DNA of 64,000 nt from positions 1,922,001 through 1,986,000 of the forward strand of contig LR782234.1 in NCBI GenBank assembly GCA_902825215.1, given 5' to 3'. Below the pieces are notes generated by a model. That model searched no databases. It was not told the DNA's origin and was given only the letters and a program-made list of their open reading frames with translations. A program made the position numbers and the translations under genes. This DNA comes from Pseudomonas fluorescens. Lineage in GTDB: Bacteria > Pseudomonadota > Gammaproteobacteria > Pseudomonadales > Pseudomonadaceae. Shown piece after piece: positions 9,113 to 18,063 of this stretch; position 1 is the first letter of the stretch, and each line of letters starts with the position of its first letter.

Positions 9113-9909
9113 TCGCTTTTGTCCTTGTTCAAGGTGTTGGCGATCCAGGTCAGGACCAGCACGAAAAAGAAATACGAGATGACCAGCGCACTGGTGAAGT
9201 GGCCGCTGCTGTTGCGCATGTTGTTCAGGTACACCTGCAGGGTTTCGTAGCGGGTGCCGACGAGGATGTTGGCGAAGACGAACTCACCGAACAGGAACGA
9301 GAACGACAGCAGCAGCGCCACCATCAGGCCTTTGCGCAGGTTCGGCAGCACCACCAGAAACGCCGCCTGAAAGGTGCTGGCGCCGAGCAGTTGTGCCGCG
9401 TCCATCAGGTCGCGCAGGTTGATCGCTTGCAGGTTGTTGGTGATCGCCCGGTACATGAACGGCAGCGCCACGGTGAAGTAGCAACCGATGAGAATCCACG
9501 GCGTGCCGACCATCGCCATCGGCCCGGAGCCGTAAAGCTGCAACAGGCCCACCGAGGACACCACCGGCGGCACCGCAAAGGGCAGCAGGATCAGGATGTT
9601 CATCAGTGCATCGAGCTTCGGGAAGTGGTAATGCACCACGAACAGCAGCGGCAGGATCAGCACCACCGACAGCACCAGCGCGCCGACGCACACCAGCAAC
9701 GACTGGCCAAAGGCGTGCAGGAAACGCGGATCGCTCCACAGCTGGATGTACCACTTGAAGGTAAAGCCGCTGGGCAGAATGGTCGCCGACCAACTGCTGG
9801 CGATCGAATACACCAGTGTGCCGGCCAGCGGCAGCAAGAGGATCGCGAACAATAAATACACCACGACGCGGTGGTAGAGACCGGCCGGGCCGGATTCAGC
9901 GCGAGACAT
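9109..9909 (-). CDS. ABC transporter permease (second, PhnV-like)
   Basis: A 266-residue inner membrane protein with about six hydrophobic helices. The BPD permease loop that docks the ATPase is at about residues 165-195, with DAAQLLGASTFQAAFLVVLP (the EAA-like loop). It overlaps the preceding permease by 14 bases and the following ATPase by four, so it is part of one translationally coupled operon. It pairs with the upstream permease as a heterodimeric channel. Confidence 0.9.
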   Translation of the reverse strand: MSRAESGPAGLYHRVVVYLLFAILLLPLAGTLVYSIASSWSATILPSGFTFKWYIQLWSDPRFLHAFGQSLLVCVGALVLSVVLILPLLFVVHYHFPKLDALMNILILLPFAVPPVVSSVGLLQLYGSGPMAMVGTPWILIGCYFTVALPFMYRAITNNLQAINLRDLMDAAQLLGASTFQAAFLVVLPNLRKGLMVALLLSFSFLFGEFVFANILVGTRYETLQVYLNNMRNSSGHFTSALVISYFFFVLVLTWIANTLNKDKSE

Positions 9910-10732
9910 GGTATCTCCTCTTCAACAGCAGTTGATGCACGACAGTGACGATGGTCATCAGCGCCACCAGCACCACGGCCAGCGCGCTGGCCAGATTCGG
10001 ATCGAGAGAGATGTCTCCGGAAACCATCGCCGCGATGCGGATCGGCAGCACGTTGAAGTTACCGGTGGTCAACGCATACACCGTGGCATAGGCGCCGAGG
10101 GCATTGGCCAGCAGGATCACGAACGTGCCGAGCAGCGCAGGGGTCAACACCGGCAAACCGATGTGCCGCCAGAACTGCCAGCCATTGGCACCCAGCAGGG
10201 CGGCAGATTCGCGCCAGTCCTCACGCAGCGCGTCGAAGGCCGGGTAGAGCAGCAGCACACCGAGGGGAATCTGAAAGTAGGTGTAGAGAATGATCAGGCC
10301 GGTTTTCGAGTACAGGTTGAAGTCCTGAATAATCCCCGACTGTTTCAACATGATCGTGATGCTGCCGTTGAAACCGAGCAGGATGATGAACGCGAACGCC
10401 AGCGGCACGCCGGCGAAGTTGCTGGTCATGTTGGCGAAGGCGTTGACGAAGTTACGCAGTTTCGAGTCGACCCGACGCAGCGAATACGCACCGAGTACGG
10501 CGATCAGGATGCCGAACACACTCGACCAGAAACTGATTTCAAGGCTGTACTGGATCGCCTGTCGATAGAACTTCGAGCTAAAGATTTTGCTGAAGTTGGC
10601 CAGGCCCCAACCGGATTCTTCCGATTGCAGGCTGTTGATCATCACCCAGACAAGAGGGGCGATTTCGAAGACGATGAAGAACAGCGCGAACGGCACCAGA
10701 CACAGCGCCGCCAGCCATTTGCCGCGAGTCAT
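9896..10732 (-). CDS. ABC transporter permease (first, PhnU-like)
   Basis: A 278-residue inner membrane protein with six or so helices. The EAA-like loop is ESAALLGANGWQFWRHIGLP (about residues 180-199). The start MTRGKWLAAL is preferred to one nine codons upstream, because it leaves a short gap after the phosphodiesterase stop (10738) and puts the first helix close to the N terminus. It is the partner of the permease at 9109-9909. Confidence 0.88.
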   Translation of the reverse strand: MTRGKWLAALCLVPFALFFIVFEIAPLVWVMINSLQSEESGWGLANFSKIFSSKFYRQAIQYSLEISFWSSVFGILIAVLGAYSLRRVDSKLRNFVNAFANMTSNFAGVPLAFAFIILLGFNGSITIMLKQSGIIQDFNLYSKTGLIILYTYFQIPLGVLLLYPAFDALREDWRESAALLGANGWQFWRHIGLPVLTPALLGTFVILLANALGAYATVYALTTGNFNVLPIRIAAMVSGDISLDPNLASALAVVLVALMTIVTVVHQLLLKRRYHVSR

Positions 10733-10737
10733 GGCGT

Positions 10738-11544
10738 TCACTTGAGCAGCTCCCGGCACACAGGTTTATCGTGGGGCACGCTGAGCAGTTCGCAGACGGT
10801 GCCGCAGATTTCGGTCTGCTTTGGCGCGGCGCCAGCGTCGAGGCTGAAGGCATCGCCGAGAACGAACAGCGGCACCTGGCGTTCTTCCGGCAGCAGGCCG
10901 TTGTGCGAGCGGTCGTTGTTCATGCCGTGGTCGGCGGTCACCAGCACTTGATAGCCAGCGTCCAGCCAGCCCTGCAGGTAATCGGCGAGAACAATGTCGG
11001 CCGAACGCGCGCTGTTGCGGTATTGCGACGAATCGAGGCCGTGCTTGTGCCCGGCGTCATCAATGTTCATCGGGTGGATCAGCAGGAAGTTCGGTGCGTG
11101 ACGCAGGCGCAGATTTTCCGCGTCGGCAAACAGGTGCGAATCCGGGTAGTGGTCGTTCCAGTAGAAATGCCCGTGCTGGATCGGCAGGGACGGATCGTCA
11201 GTGTGTCGGTCACGCGCCGCGACGAAGGGCGAGCGGTTGTACAGTTCGCTGACCCAGTGATAGGCCGCCGCCGCGGTTTTCAGACCGGCATCGCGTGCGT
11301 AGTGATAAATGCTGCGCTGAGTGGAAAGGCGCGAGACGTTGTTGTGGACGATGCCGCTGTCGATCGGCGCCACACCGGTGAGAATGCATTCATAAAGCGG
11401 TCGGGACAGGGCCGGCAGTTCGCACTCCAGTTGATAGAGCGCGGCGCGTCCTGCGCCAACATAAGCCTGCAGATGCCCCATGGCGTGATGCGCGACCTCG
11501 TAATTGAGACCATCGAGCACGACAAGGATGACGTTGTGCTTCAT
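10738..11544 (-). CDS. Alkaline-phosphatase-superfamily phosphodiesterase / phosphonate hydrolase-like enzyme
   Basis: A 268-residue protein with no signal peptide, so probably cytoplasmic. Metal-site motifs of the type I phosphodiesterase/nucleotide pyrophosphatase family are visible: VVLDGLN at the N terminus, a probable nucleophile in LPALSRPLYECILTG, DDAGHKHG and TADHGM. Family members cleave phosphodiesters, nucleotide pyrophosphates or phosphonoacetate. It is encoded inside an ABC import operon between the binding-protein and permease genes, so it probably acts on the imported compound. That the compound is a phosphonate or phosphodiester is inference from this and the regulator type. 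Confidence 0.8.
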   Translation of the reverse strand: MKHNVILVVLDGLNYEVAHHAMGHLQAYVGAGRAALYQLECELPALSRPLYECILTGVAPIDSGIVHNNVSRLSTQRSIYHYARDAGLKTAAAAYHWVSELYNRSPFVAARDRHTDDPSLPIQHGHFYWNDHYPDSHLFADAENLRLRHAPNFLLIHPMNIDDAGHKHGLDSSQYRNSARSADIVLADYLQGWLDAGYQVLVTADHGMNNDRSHNGLLPEERQVPLFVLGDAFSLDAGAAPKQTEICGTVCELLSVPHDKPVCRELLK

Positions 11545-11595
11545 AGGGGCAAGAACTCCGCGAAATTCAAATGTTCCGAAATCAACTCAATCTCC

Positions 11596-11685
11596 TGTGG
11601 GAGCGAGCCTGCTCGCGAAAGCGGTGGTTCATTCACCATTGATGTCGACTGACATGACGCCTTCGCGAGCAGGCTCGCTCCCACA
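11596..11685. repeat. REPIN (inverted pair of GAGCGAGCCTGCTCGC-type REPs)
   Basis: Two inverted REP sequences (11596-11618 and 11663-11685) are separated by about 44 bases. They lie between the binding-protein stop and the phosphodiesterase start, inside the presumed operon. Transcribed, they would form a long hairpin, which could lower expression of the downstream genes relative to the binding protein. Confidence 0.9.
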
Positions 11686-11725
11686 TTTGGATCTTCAGCA
11701 GATCACGCGATGGTGATCAGTCGCC

Positions 11726-12793
11726 TTACTTCATCTCTACGATGACTTCCTCGTTCCACACTTGCGGCAAGGATTTGGAGGTCTTTTCCCACGCATCGGC
11801 GTCCTTGATCGGGGTGACCTTCTTGTACTGCTCGTTCGGCAGCAGTTTGGCTTTCACGTCTTCCGGCAATTGCAGGTGCTCGGCGCGGATCGGGCGGGCG
11901 TTGCCACGGGCGAGGTTGGTCTGGCCGGCGTCGCTGAAGATGTATTCGCGCGTCAGCTTGGCGGCGTTGGGGTTTTTCGCGTACTTGTTGATGATCGTGG
12001 TGTAGCCGGAAATCACCGAACCGTCGGACGGGATCAGCACCACGTAATCATCCGGGTTGGCCATCTTGGCTTTGTAGCTCAGGCCGTTGAAGTCCCAGAC
12101 CACGCCGACTTCGATCTCGCCTTTTTCCATGGTGGCGATGGTCGGGTTGGCCATCGACAGGCGACCCTGTTTGGCGATGTCGGCGAACAGCAGCAGGGCC
12201 GGCTTGATGTTCTTCTCGTCGCCACCGTTGGCCAGTGCAGCGGCGAGCACGCCGTTGGCGGCTTGGGCGGCGGTGCTCACGTCACCGATGGAGACCTTGT
12301 ATTTGCCGCTTTTCAGGTCAGCCCATTTGGTCGGCACTTCGGAGCCGTGCAGCAGCTTCTTGTTGACGATGAAGGCGATGGTGCCGGTGTAAGCCAGCGC
12401 CCAGTTGCCGTCCTTGTCCTTGGCCCAGTCCGGTACCTGATCCCAGGTGCTTGGCTTGTACGGTTGCACCACACCCTGCTTGACCGCGATCGGGCCGAAG
12501 GCCGCGCCGACGTCGCCTATGTCGGCGGTGGCGTTATCTTTCTCGGCGGCGAACTTGGCGATTTCCTGCGCCGAACTCATGTCGGTGTCGATGTGTTTCA
12601 GGCCATAGGTCTTGGCCAGGTCTTCCCAGGTACCTTTCCAGTTGGCCCAGTCATCGGGCATGCCGACGCTGTTGACGGCGCCTTCCGCTTTGGCAGCGGC
12701 TTCGAGGGTTTTCAAATCGGTGCCGGCCGCCATGGCGGAGGTGCACAGTGCAATGGTCGAGCCTAACAGTGTTGCCAGGAAAAGCTGTTTCAT
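11726..12793 (-). CDS. Periplasmic substrate-binding protein of the ABC importer
   Basis: A 355-residue secreted protein. The signal peptide MKQLFLATLLGSTIALCTSAMA ends near residue 22. The mature part is a two-lobed binding protein of the Fe3+/thiamine/2-aminoethylphosphonate class (about 330 residues). AAGGAGC sits just before the ATG. The gene is first in the operon and divergent from the GntR/UTRA regulator. Ligand specificity cannot be read; AEP-type importers (PhnSTU/AepSTU) are the nearest described systems by gene content, while putrescine- or iron-type ligands are less likely given the phosphodiesterase and the PhnF-like regulator. Confidence 0.85.
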   Translation of the reverse strand: MKQLFLATLLGSTIALCTSAMAAGTDLKTLEAAAKAEGAVNSVGMPDDWANWKGTWEDLAKTYGLKHIDTDMSSAQEIAKFAAEKDNATADIGDVGAAFGPIAVKQGVVQPYKPSTWDQVPDWAKDKDGNWALAYTGTIAFIVNKKLLHGSEVPTKWADLKSGKYKVSIGDVSTAAQAANGVLAAALANGGDEKNIKPALLLFADIAKQGRLSMANPTIATMEKGEIEVGVVWDFNGLSYKAKMANPDDYVVLIPSDGSVISGYTTIINKYAKNPNAAKLTREYIFSDAGQTNLARGNARPIRAEHLQLPEDVKAKLLPNEQYKKVTPIKDADAWEKTSKSLPQVWNEEVIVEMK

Positions 12794-12839
12794 TCCGAAG
12801 CTCCTTGGTCGTGTTCAACGCTGCGTTTGCGGTTTGTGT

Positions 12840-12851
12840 TGGTCTAGGTCA
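12840..12851. promoter_or_regulatory. Putative operator 1, TGGTCTAGGTCA
   Basis: Near-palindrome 47 bases before the binding-protein start. It resembles the operator TGGTATAGACCA described for the GntR/UTRA repressor PhnF. Its place suits repression of the ABC operon. Confidence 0.55.
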
Positions 12852-12948
12852 GCAATACCTGAGCCAATTTAAGCGGGCTGGATGACACTTTAATGTCGGC
12901 GGCGGTTTACCCGGCGTTTTCTGTGCCCGGTGTGGGCAGGTGCTCGCT

Positions 12949-12960
12949 AAGCGTAGACCA
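12949..12960. promoter_or_regulatory. Putative operator half-site, TAGACCA
   Basis: AAGCGTAGACCA keeps one half (TAGACCA) of the same motif, between the two better sites. It is weak on its own and listed because it shares seven bases with the others. Confidence 0.3.
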
Positions 12961-13118
12961 ACCCCAAAGCCCCAGTAGGCAAGGGACTTGGCCGATGTAT
13001 TGCAAGTCGTTAACACGACCGCTGGGCAGTTTTGTCATCTGCCGGTCATCTGCACTGCCTAGGCTTGCAACATCAGCAAACGGCTTTTTGGCCGTGCACT
13101 TTTGCCCCGAAACAGTGC

Positions 13119-13130
13119 TGGTCTAGTCCA
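13119..13130. promoter_or_regulatory. Putative operator 2, TGGTCTAGTCCA
   Basis: Near-perfect palindrome (TGG.CTAG.CCA) ending 14 bases before the regulator start codon, so it probably mediates autorepression. Confidence 0.6.
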
Positions 13131-13144
13131 GATAGGTAACGTTG

Positions 13145-13858
13145 ATGCGTGATGAGGCAACAAAAGCGGTGACAGCGATTGGCCAAGTGTTGCAGGAGCA
13201 GCTCGATCACGGCTTGCTGGCGGCGGGCAGCAAGTTGCCGGCCGAACGCAAGCTCAGTGAGTTGTTTGGCACGACGCGGATTACCGTGCGCGAGGCGTTG
13301 TTGCAGCTCGAAGCGCAGGGGCAGATTTATCGCGAGGAGCGCCGTGGCTGGTTCGTCTCGCCGCCGCGTCTGGCCTACAACCTGATGCAGCGCAGTCACT
13401 TTCACGCGATGGTCAGTGCGCAGGGGCGGGTGGCGTCGACCGAGGTGATTTCCGCGCGTTTGCAGCCGGCGTCGGCGGCGGTGTGTGCGTGGTTGCAGTT
13501 GCCGGCGCTGTCGAGCGTGATTCAGATTTGCCGGTCGCGGCGCATTGACGGGCGATTGGTGCTGTATGTGGAGCATTATCTGAATCCGCAATTCTTTCCG
13601 GGGATTCTGGAGTTCGATCTGAATCAGTCGATGACCGAGTTGTATGCGCGGCATTTTGATTTGCACTATGGGCGGGTGCGCTTTGAGATTGTGCCGACGT
13701 CATTGTCGGTGGATGCGGCGGCCGCTTTAAGGGTGTCGGTGGGGAGTCCGGGGCTGCGGATTGCTCGGGTCAATTATGATCAGCATGAGCGGTTGATCGA
13801 TTGTGATCTTGAGTTTTGGCGGCATGATGCGATTCATGTTGGGGTTGATGTGGTTTGA
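13145..13858 (+). CDS. GntR-family regulator with UTRA domain (PhnF/HutC type)
   Basis: A 237-residue repressor. The N-terminal winged helix has KLPAERKLSELFGTTRITVR and the wing GQIYREERRGWFVSP (about residues 25-85). The UTRA ligand domain fills about 95-235. The ATG at 13145 directly follows a TTG; the ATG is preferred. It faces the ABC operon across a gap with matching palindromes, the standard arrangement for a local repressor that senses the imported compound or a product of it. Confidence 0.88.
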   Translation: MRDEATKAVTAIGQVLQEQLDHGLLAAGSKLPAERKLSELFGTTRITVREALLQLEAQGQIYREERRGWFVSPPRLAYNLMQRSHFHAMVSAQGRVASTEVISARLQPASAAVCAWLQLPALSSVIQICRSRRIDGRLVLYVEHYLNPQFFPGILEFDLNQSMTELYARHFDLHYGRVRFEIVPTSLSVDAAAALRVSVGSPGLRIARVNYDQHERLIDCDLEFWRHDAIHVGVDVV

Positions 13859-14435
13859 CCTTGGCGGCCTCTGGGCCGACCAGGTTCTGGTTGGTTTGGC
13901 GTGTATATCCGTTGCTTCGGGTGGTGCGGCTGGCGGTTTCGCCTGACGGCGACTTACTTTTTTACAAGCGCCCGGAATGCCGGCCCAGTAAAAAAATAAG
14001 CAAAAAACGCTTGCTCCTACGTACGGCCCTCGCAGGCTCGGGTCCCTTCGCTCCGGGACCGATCCGGGCGCAGCGGCTACGGTTTGCTTCGCTGCACCTC
14101 CTTCCGCTGTGTCTGGCTGCGCCAGACGGTCGCTGCGCTCCCACGCCCGGATCAATTCCTTCGCTCAGCCTTCCGATGTCGCTGGTTAGGCAAAAGCACT
14201 CGAGCTTCGCTCATTGTAAAGAGTGGTTAGAAGCAGGTGGTTGGCTTGGGATTTGTGGTGGGGCTGCCCCTCACCCCAGCCCTCTCCCCCTGGAGAGGGA
14301 GCCGATCTGTGTTGGCTTCGAAATTTGCGTACAACTCGGTAGTTCATGTCGGAGCAGCTCTCGCATCCCACGCGGTCAGTCCCCTCTCCCTCCGGGAGAG
14401 GGCTAGGGTGAGGGGCTTTTGACGTTGAGGTGGTC
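13859..14435. other. Gene-free stretch with repeats
   Basis: About 580 bases between the regulator and the M20 hydrolase stop. 13870-14180 is G+C-rich sequence with many short inverted motifs and no convincing gene; it looks like a dispersed Pseudomonas repeat. 14267-14415 carries an inverted pair of another repeat, entered separately. Open frames here have no recognisable domain or ribosome site. Confidence 0.6.
14267..14415. repeat. Inverted pair of CCCTCACCC...CTCTCCC repeat
   Basis: 14267-14300 (CCCCTCACCCCAGCCCTCTC and on) and 14381-14415 (ending GGGCTAGGGTGAGGGG) are inverted copies of one element, each with its own small hairpin (CTCTCC/GGAGAG). Confidence 0.7.
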
Positions 14436-15770
14436 TCATTTGCCCTCCCCGGCATTCGCATACAGATAATCCGTCGCCAGCGAAGCCAATGTCCTGACCC
14501 CAACCACCAGCGCCGATTCGTCAACAAAGAACCCAGGATTATGATTCGGCGCGGCTTTGCTCATGTCCTGATCCCGTGGCGTCACGCCCAGAAATACAAA
14601 CAAGCCCGGCGCTTCCTTGGCGAAGAAGGAGAAGTCTTCTGCGCCGCCCACCAGCGGCCCTTGCACGACGTCGTCCCTGGCGGCCCATTTCAGGGTCGGG
14701 AGCATTTTCTCGGTGAGTGCCGGGTTGTTGATGGTCGGGTCGTATTTTTCGATGATCGTTACGTCGGCTTTTGCGCCGCCGCTTTCGGCGATTTTTTCGA
14801 TGGTCTGGCGGACGTCTTTGTGCAGTTTCTGGCGGATGCCGTAGTCGTAGGAGCGGATGGTGCCGGTCATGTCGACGGATTCGGGGATGATGTTGTAGCG
14901 GGTGCCGCCGTTGATGGTGCCGATGCTGACCACGGATGGATAAGAGGAAATGTCGGTGCGGCGGCTGACCACGGTTTGCAGGCCGACCAGGGTCTGGGCG
15001 CTGACGGTGATCGGGTCGATGCCGTCCCAGGGACGGCCGGCGTGGGTTTGTTTGCCGAGGATTTTGATGCGCAGGTCGTCGGAGCTGGCCAGTGTCGGGC
15101 CGGGGCGGTAGGCGATCTGGCCGGCGGGGACGCCGGCCCAGACGTGCAGGCCGAATACCGCGTCGGGTTTGGGTGATTTCATCACGCCTTCCTGCACCAT
15201 CATTTTCGCGCCCCAGGTGTTTTTGCCGTCGGGGATGAAGTCGCTGGGGCCTTCTTCGGCGGGCTGGAAGTAGAACACTACGGTGCCGGGCAGGGTGTCG
15301 CGCATGCCGGTCAGAATTTTCGCCGTGCTCAGCAGGATCGCGGTGTGGGCGTCATGGCCGCAGGCGTGCATGACGTCGACTTCCTTGTCGAGGTAGGTGC
15401 CTTTGGCTTTCGAGGCGAACGGCAGGTCGGAGACTTCCTTGACCGGCAGCGCGTCCATGTCGGCGCGCAGGGCCACGGTCGGGCCGGGCAGGGAACCTTT
15501 GAGAATGGCGACAACGCCGGTGCGGGCAACGCCGGTTTTCACTTCAAGGCCCATGGCTTTGAGCTGCCCCGCGACCCGCTCGGCGGTGCGTTTTTCGCTG
15601 TTGCCGAGTTCCGGGTGGGCGTGCAGGTCGCGGCGGGTTTCTAGCAGTTCGGGCTCAAGCTTTTGCGCTTGTTCGGCGATCTGCTGGCGGCTGCTGTCGA
15701 GGGTGGCGGCGCCGGCATGGCTGGCGATCAGGCTGAGCAGGACAGTCTGGGCAATGCGCGTCAGGTGCAT
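14436..15770 (-). CDS. Exported M20 family amidohydrolase
   Basis: A 444-residue metallopeptidase-like amidohydrolase. The start at MHLTRIAQTVLL gives a signal peptide ending near SHAGA (residue 20). Motifs include LHAHPELGNSE, ALRADMDALP, the metal-binding HACGHDAHTA, and PAEEGP. The family removes acyl or amide groups from amino-acid conjugates (hippurate, indoleacetyl-amino acids and similar). The signal peptide means the action is outside the cytoplasm. A longer frame to 15857 lacks a ribosome site and would destroy the signal peptide. The natural substrate is unknown. Confidence 0.85.
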   Translation of the reverse strand: MHLTRIAQTVLLSLIASHAGAATLDSSRQQIAEQAQKLEPELLETRRDLHAHPELGNSEKRTAERVAGQLKAMGLEVKTGVARTGVVAILKGSLPGPTVALRADMDALPVKEVSDLPFASKAKGTYLDKEVDVMHACGHDAHTAILLSTAKILTGMRDTLPGTVVFYFQPAEEGPSDFIPDGKNTWGAKMMVQEGVMKSPKPDAVFGLHVWAGVPAGQIAYRPGPTLASSDDLRIKILGKQTHAGRPWDGIDPITVSAQTLVGLQTVVSRRTDISSYPSVVSIGTINGGTRYNIIPESVDMTGTIRSYDYGIRQKLHKDVRQTIEKIAESGGAKADVTIIEKYDPTINNPALTEKMLPTLKWAARDDVVQGPLVGGAEDFSFFAKEAPGLFVFLGVTPRDQDMSKAAPNHNPGFFVDESALVVGVRTLASLATDYLYANAGEGK

Positions 15771-15834
15771 GAGCTTCTCCTTGATTGTTGTTGTCGGGCT
15801 TCCCTGCCTGTGACTGCAACCGCGCGCCTGAGTG

Positions 15835-18060
15835 CTATTGCTTCGGCTGCCCACCACCGGCGGTGATCACCTGCACGCTCATGCGCGGCGTTGCCAGGTC
15901 CAGCCCGGCCTCGTCGAGATGGCGTTTGAGCGACAGGTTGAAGGCGCGGGAAACCTCCCATTGCTTGATCGGCGCGGTCTTGAAGCGTGCGCGCAAAATC
16001 GCATTGCCGGACTCGAAACTTTCCACGCCCTGGATTTCCAGCGGCGACCAGATGTTGCGCCGTTGCAGCGGATCGGTGCGCATTTTCTGCCCGACGTCGC
16101 GCATCAGTTTGATCGCGTCGTCGATTTCCATGTTGTAGGGCACCGCGACGCGGAAGATCGCGTAGCCGAACTCGCGCGAGTAGTTTTTGATGCTTTTGAT
16201 TTCGCTGAACGGGATCGTGTGGACGATGCCGTCGATATCGCGCAGGCGCACGGTGCGGATGGTCAGGCCTTCGACGGTGCCGAGGTGGCCGCCGACGTCG
16301 ACGTAATCGTCGATCGCCAGCGAGTCTTCGATAATGATGAACAGACCGGTGATCAAGTCCGCGACCAGTGACTGCGCACCGAAACCAATGGCCAGACCGA
16401 TCACACCGGCGCCCGCGAGCAGCGGCGTGACGTTCATGCCCATGTTCGCCAGGGCGACGATCAGCGCGATGATGAAAATGGTCACGAACAGCACGTTGCG
16501 GATCAGCGGCATCATCGTCTGCGCGCGGGCGTTGGCCAGGCCTTTGCGGGAGCGGGTGAGGGCGTGGTGCACGGCGGTGTCGGCGAGAATCCAGATCAGC
16601 CAGGAAATGATCAGCGTGCCGATGAGGCTGAACAGTTTGACGCTGACGTCATGGCCGTCGCCCTCGGCGAAACCGATCAGCGAATGACCCCAGACCCGCA
16701 GGCCCAGTTCGATGAACAGCAGCCATACGAGCAAATGCGCGAGGGTGTAGAAAAAGTTTTTCAGGCGTTCCGAATACAGCGCATGCCGTTTCGGCCCGCG
16801 TTGCGGTTTCAGTGAATGACGGCGGACGAGACCGTTGATGACCATACACAGCACCAGCAGCACCGTGCAGATCAGCGACTGACGCAATGCGGTGCTGGTG
16901 TCGCCGGCGGAAACGAAGGTGGCGAACAGCGAAATACCCACCAGCACCAGCGCTGGCACGTACCAGAAGGTGCCAAGGATTTCGATGGTGTCGCTGAGCG
17001 CGCGGCGGGTCAGGCGTCGCGACAATGGCTGGTTGCGGATCAGATGCGCAATCGGCCGGCGGAAACGCAGAATGAACAGACCGGTCGACAGCGCCGCCAG
17101 CACATTGGCCACGGTCGCGGCGGTGTGAGCCAGATGCACGCCGAGGCTGGCGACCAGACGCGGGTCGCTCAAGGCCTCACCGAAGGCGGCAAAGCTGCCG
17201 ATCAGCCACAGCGGCCGGAAGGCCTGATGACGCAGGATGTACAGGGCGCGATGACGGTGCGGACCGTCGAGCAGGGAAAACGCGATCACGCAGATTGCCG
17301 AAAAACAGGTGCCGACCACCAGCGCATAGGCCAGCACCATCGCCAGACTCTTGCCCAGAGACGAGGGCAAGGCATAGCTCATGTACACGGTCATCACCAA
17401 TGCGATCAGCCACGGCCCGAGCTTGCGCAGGGCAAAGCGCAGCATGTCGAGCGCGCGGGGATGTTGCGGCAGTTCTTCGGTGAGGCCGAAGCGCAGACGC
17501 ACGCGGTGACCGAGCCAGATCAGCGCGGCGGCGAGCAGACTCCAGACCATCAGGATCATCGCGAAGCCGAAAATGATCGGCAGCCATTGATTGGCCGGCA
17601 GCATCAGGCCGCGCAATTCGTCCTTGGCCAGATCGAATTCATTGCCCCAGCGATTGAGCGGGCTGTCGGCGCCGGTGAACTGTTTTTCGAAATTGGCGAG
17701 GGTGCCGCCGATCAGGCCGAGCACGCCTTCTTCGGGGCTGGCCTGGGCCTTGTTGGTCGCGTCGCGCAGTTTCTTCAGGTCGCTCAACAGTTGCGCGCGC
17801 TGCTGGTCGTTTTCCAGAGACTTGATGACTTCGTCGAGGGACTGGCCGAGCGGTTCCTCGGCGACGGGCTGCGCTTTGCCGGTATTGAGCATGCCGGGCA
17901 AACCGACCGCGTGGGCGGGCGCCAGCGGCAGCAGGCACAGCAGGCAAACGAGAAACAGACTGGGCAAGGCAAGAAAACGAGCAAACACGGGACGGTCAAC
18001 CGGGCAAAGGGTGGATGCGCTGGAGTGTACGAGGCCCATGGGCGCAATGCGAGCCAGCAC
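15835..18060 (-). CDS. MscS-family mechanosensitive channel, YbiO-like
   Basis: Up to 741 residues, the same length as E. coli YbiO. A hydrophobic leader (FLALPSLFLVCLLCLLPLAP) looks like a signal peptide. A periplasmic helical segment and about ten further membrane segments follow. The C-terminal MscS core has the pore helix GVIGLAIGFGAQSL and beta-domain phrases DDYVDVGGHLGTVEG and VHTIPFSEIKSIKNYS. It probably releases solutes on osmotic downshock. The start is uncertain: GTG at 17988 or ATG at 18039 put the signal peptide nearer the N terminus than the frame start at 18060. Confidence 0.85.
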   Translation of the reverse strand: MLARIAPMGLVHSSASTLCPVDRPVFARFLALPSLFLVCLLCLLPLAPAHAVGLPGMLNTGKAQPVAEEPLGQSLDEVIKSLENDQQRAQLLSDLKKLRDATNKAQASPEEGVLGLIGGTLANFEKQFTGADSPLNRWGNEFDLAKDELRGLMLPANQWLPIIFGFAMILMVWSLLAAALIWLGHRVRLRFGLTEELPQHPRALDMLRFALRKLGPWLIALVMTVYMSYALPSSLGKSLAMVLAYALVVGTCFSAICVIAFSLLDGPHRHRALYILRHQAFRPLWLIGSFAAFGEALSDPRLVASLGVHLAHTAATVANVLAALSTGLFILRFRRPIAHLIRNQPLSRRLTRRALSDTIEILGTFWYVPALVLVGISLFATFVSAGDTSTALRQSLICTVLLVLCMVINGLVRRHSLKPQRGPKRHALYSERLKNFFYTLAHLLVWLLFIELGLRVWGHSLIGFAEGDGHDVSVKLFSLIGTLIISWLIWILADTAVHHALTRSRKGLANARAQTMMPLIRNVLFVTIFIIALIVALANMGMNVTPLLAGAGVIGLAIGFGAQSLVADLITGLFIIIEDSLAIDDYVDVGGHLGTVEGLTIRTVRLRDIDGIVHTIPFSEIKSIKNYSREFGYAIFRVAVPYNMEIDDAIKLMRDVGQKMRTDPLQRRNIWSPLEIQGVESFESGNAILRARFKTAPIKQWEVSRAFNLSLKRHLDEAGLDLATPRMSVQVITAGGGQPKQ

Positions 18061-18063
18061 GGG

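Larger units (their letters stand above)
12794..13144. promoter_or_regulatory. Divergent control region between binding protein and regulator
   Basis: About 350 bases without a gene. It holds the ribosome site of the binding-protein gene and three copies of a TGGTCTA-based operator, entered separately. No small gene is seen. Confidence 0.7.

Noticed and set aside
11596..11685. Repeats read as CRISPR or attachment sites
   Set aside because: The repeats are inverted REP pairs found at many loci, without regular spacing, spacers or cas genes.
13855..14406. Possible 183-residue plus-strand gene after the GntR regulator
   Set aside because: It crosses two repeat families, lacks a ribosome site and has no recognisable domain; low-complexity translation typical of repeats.
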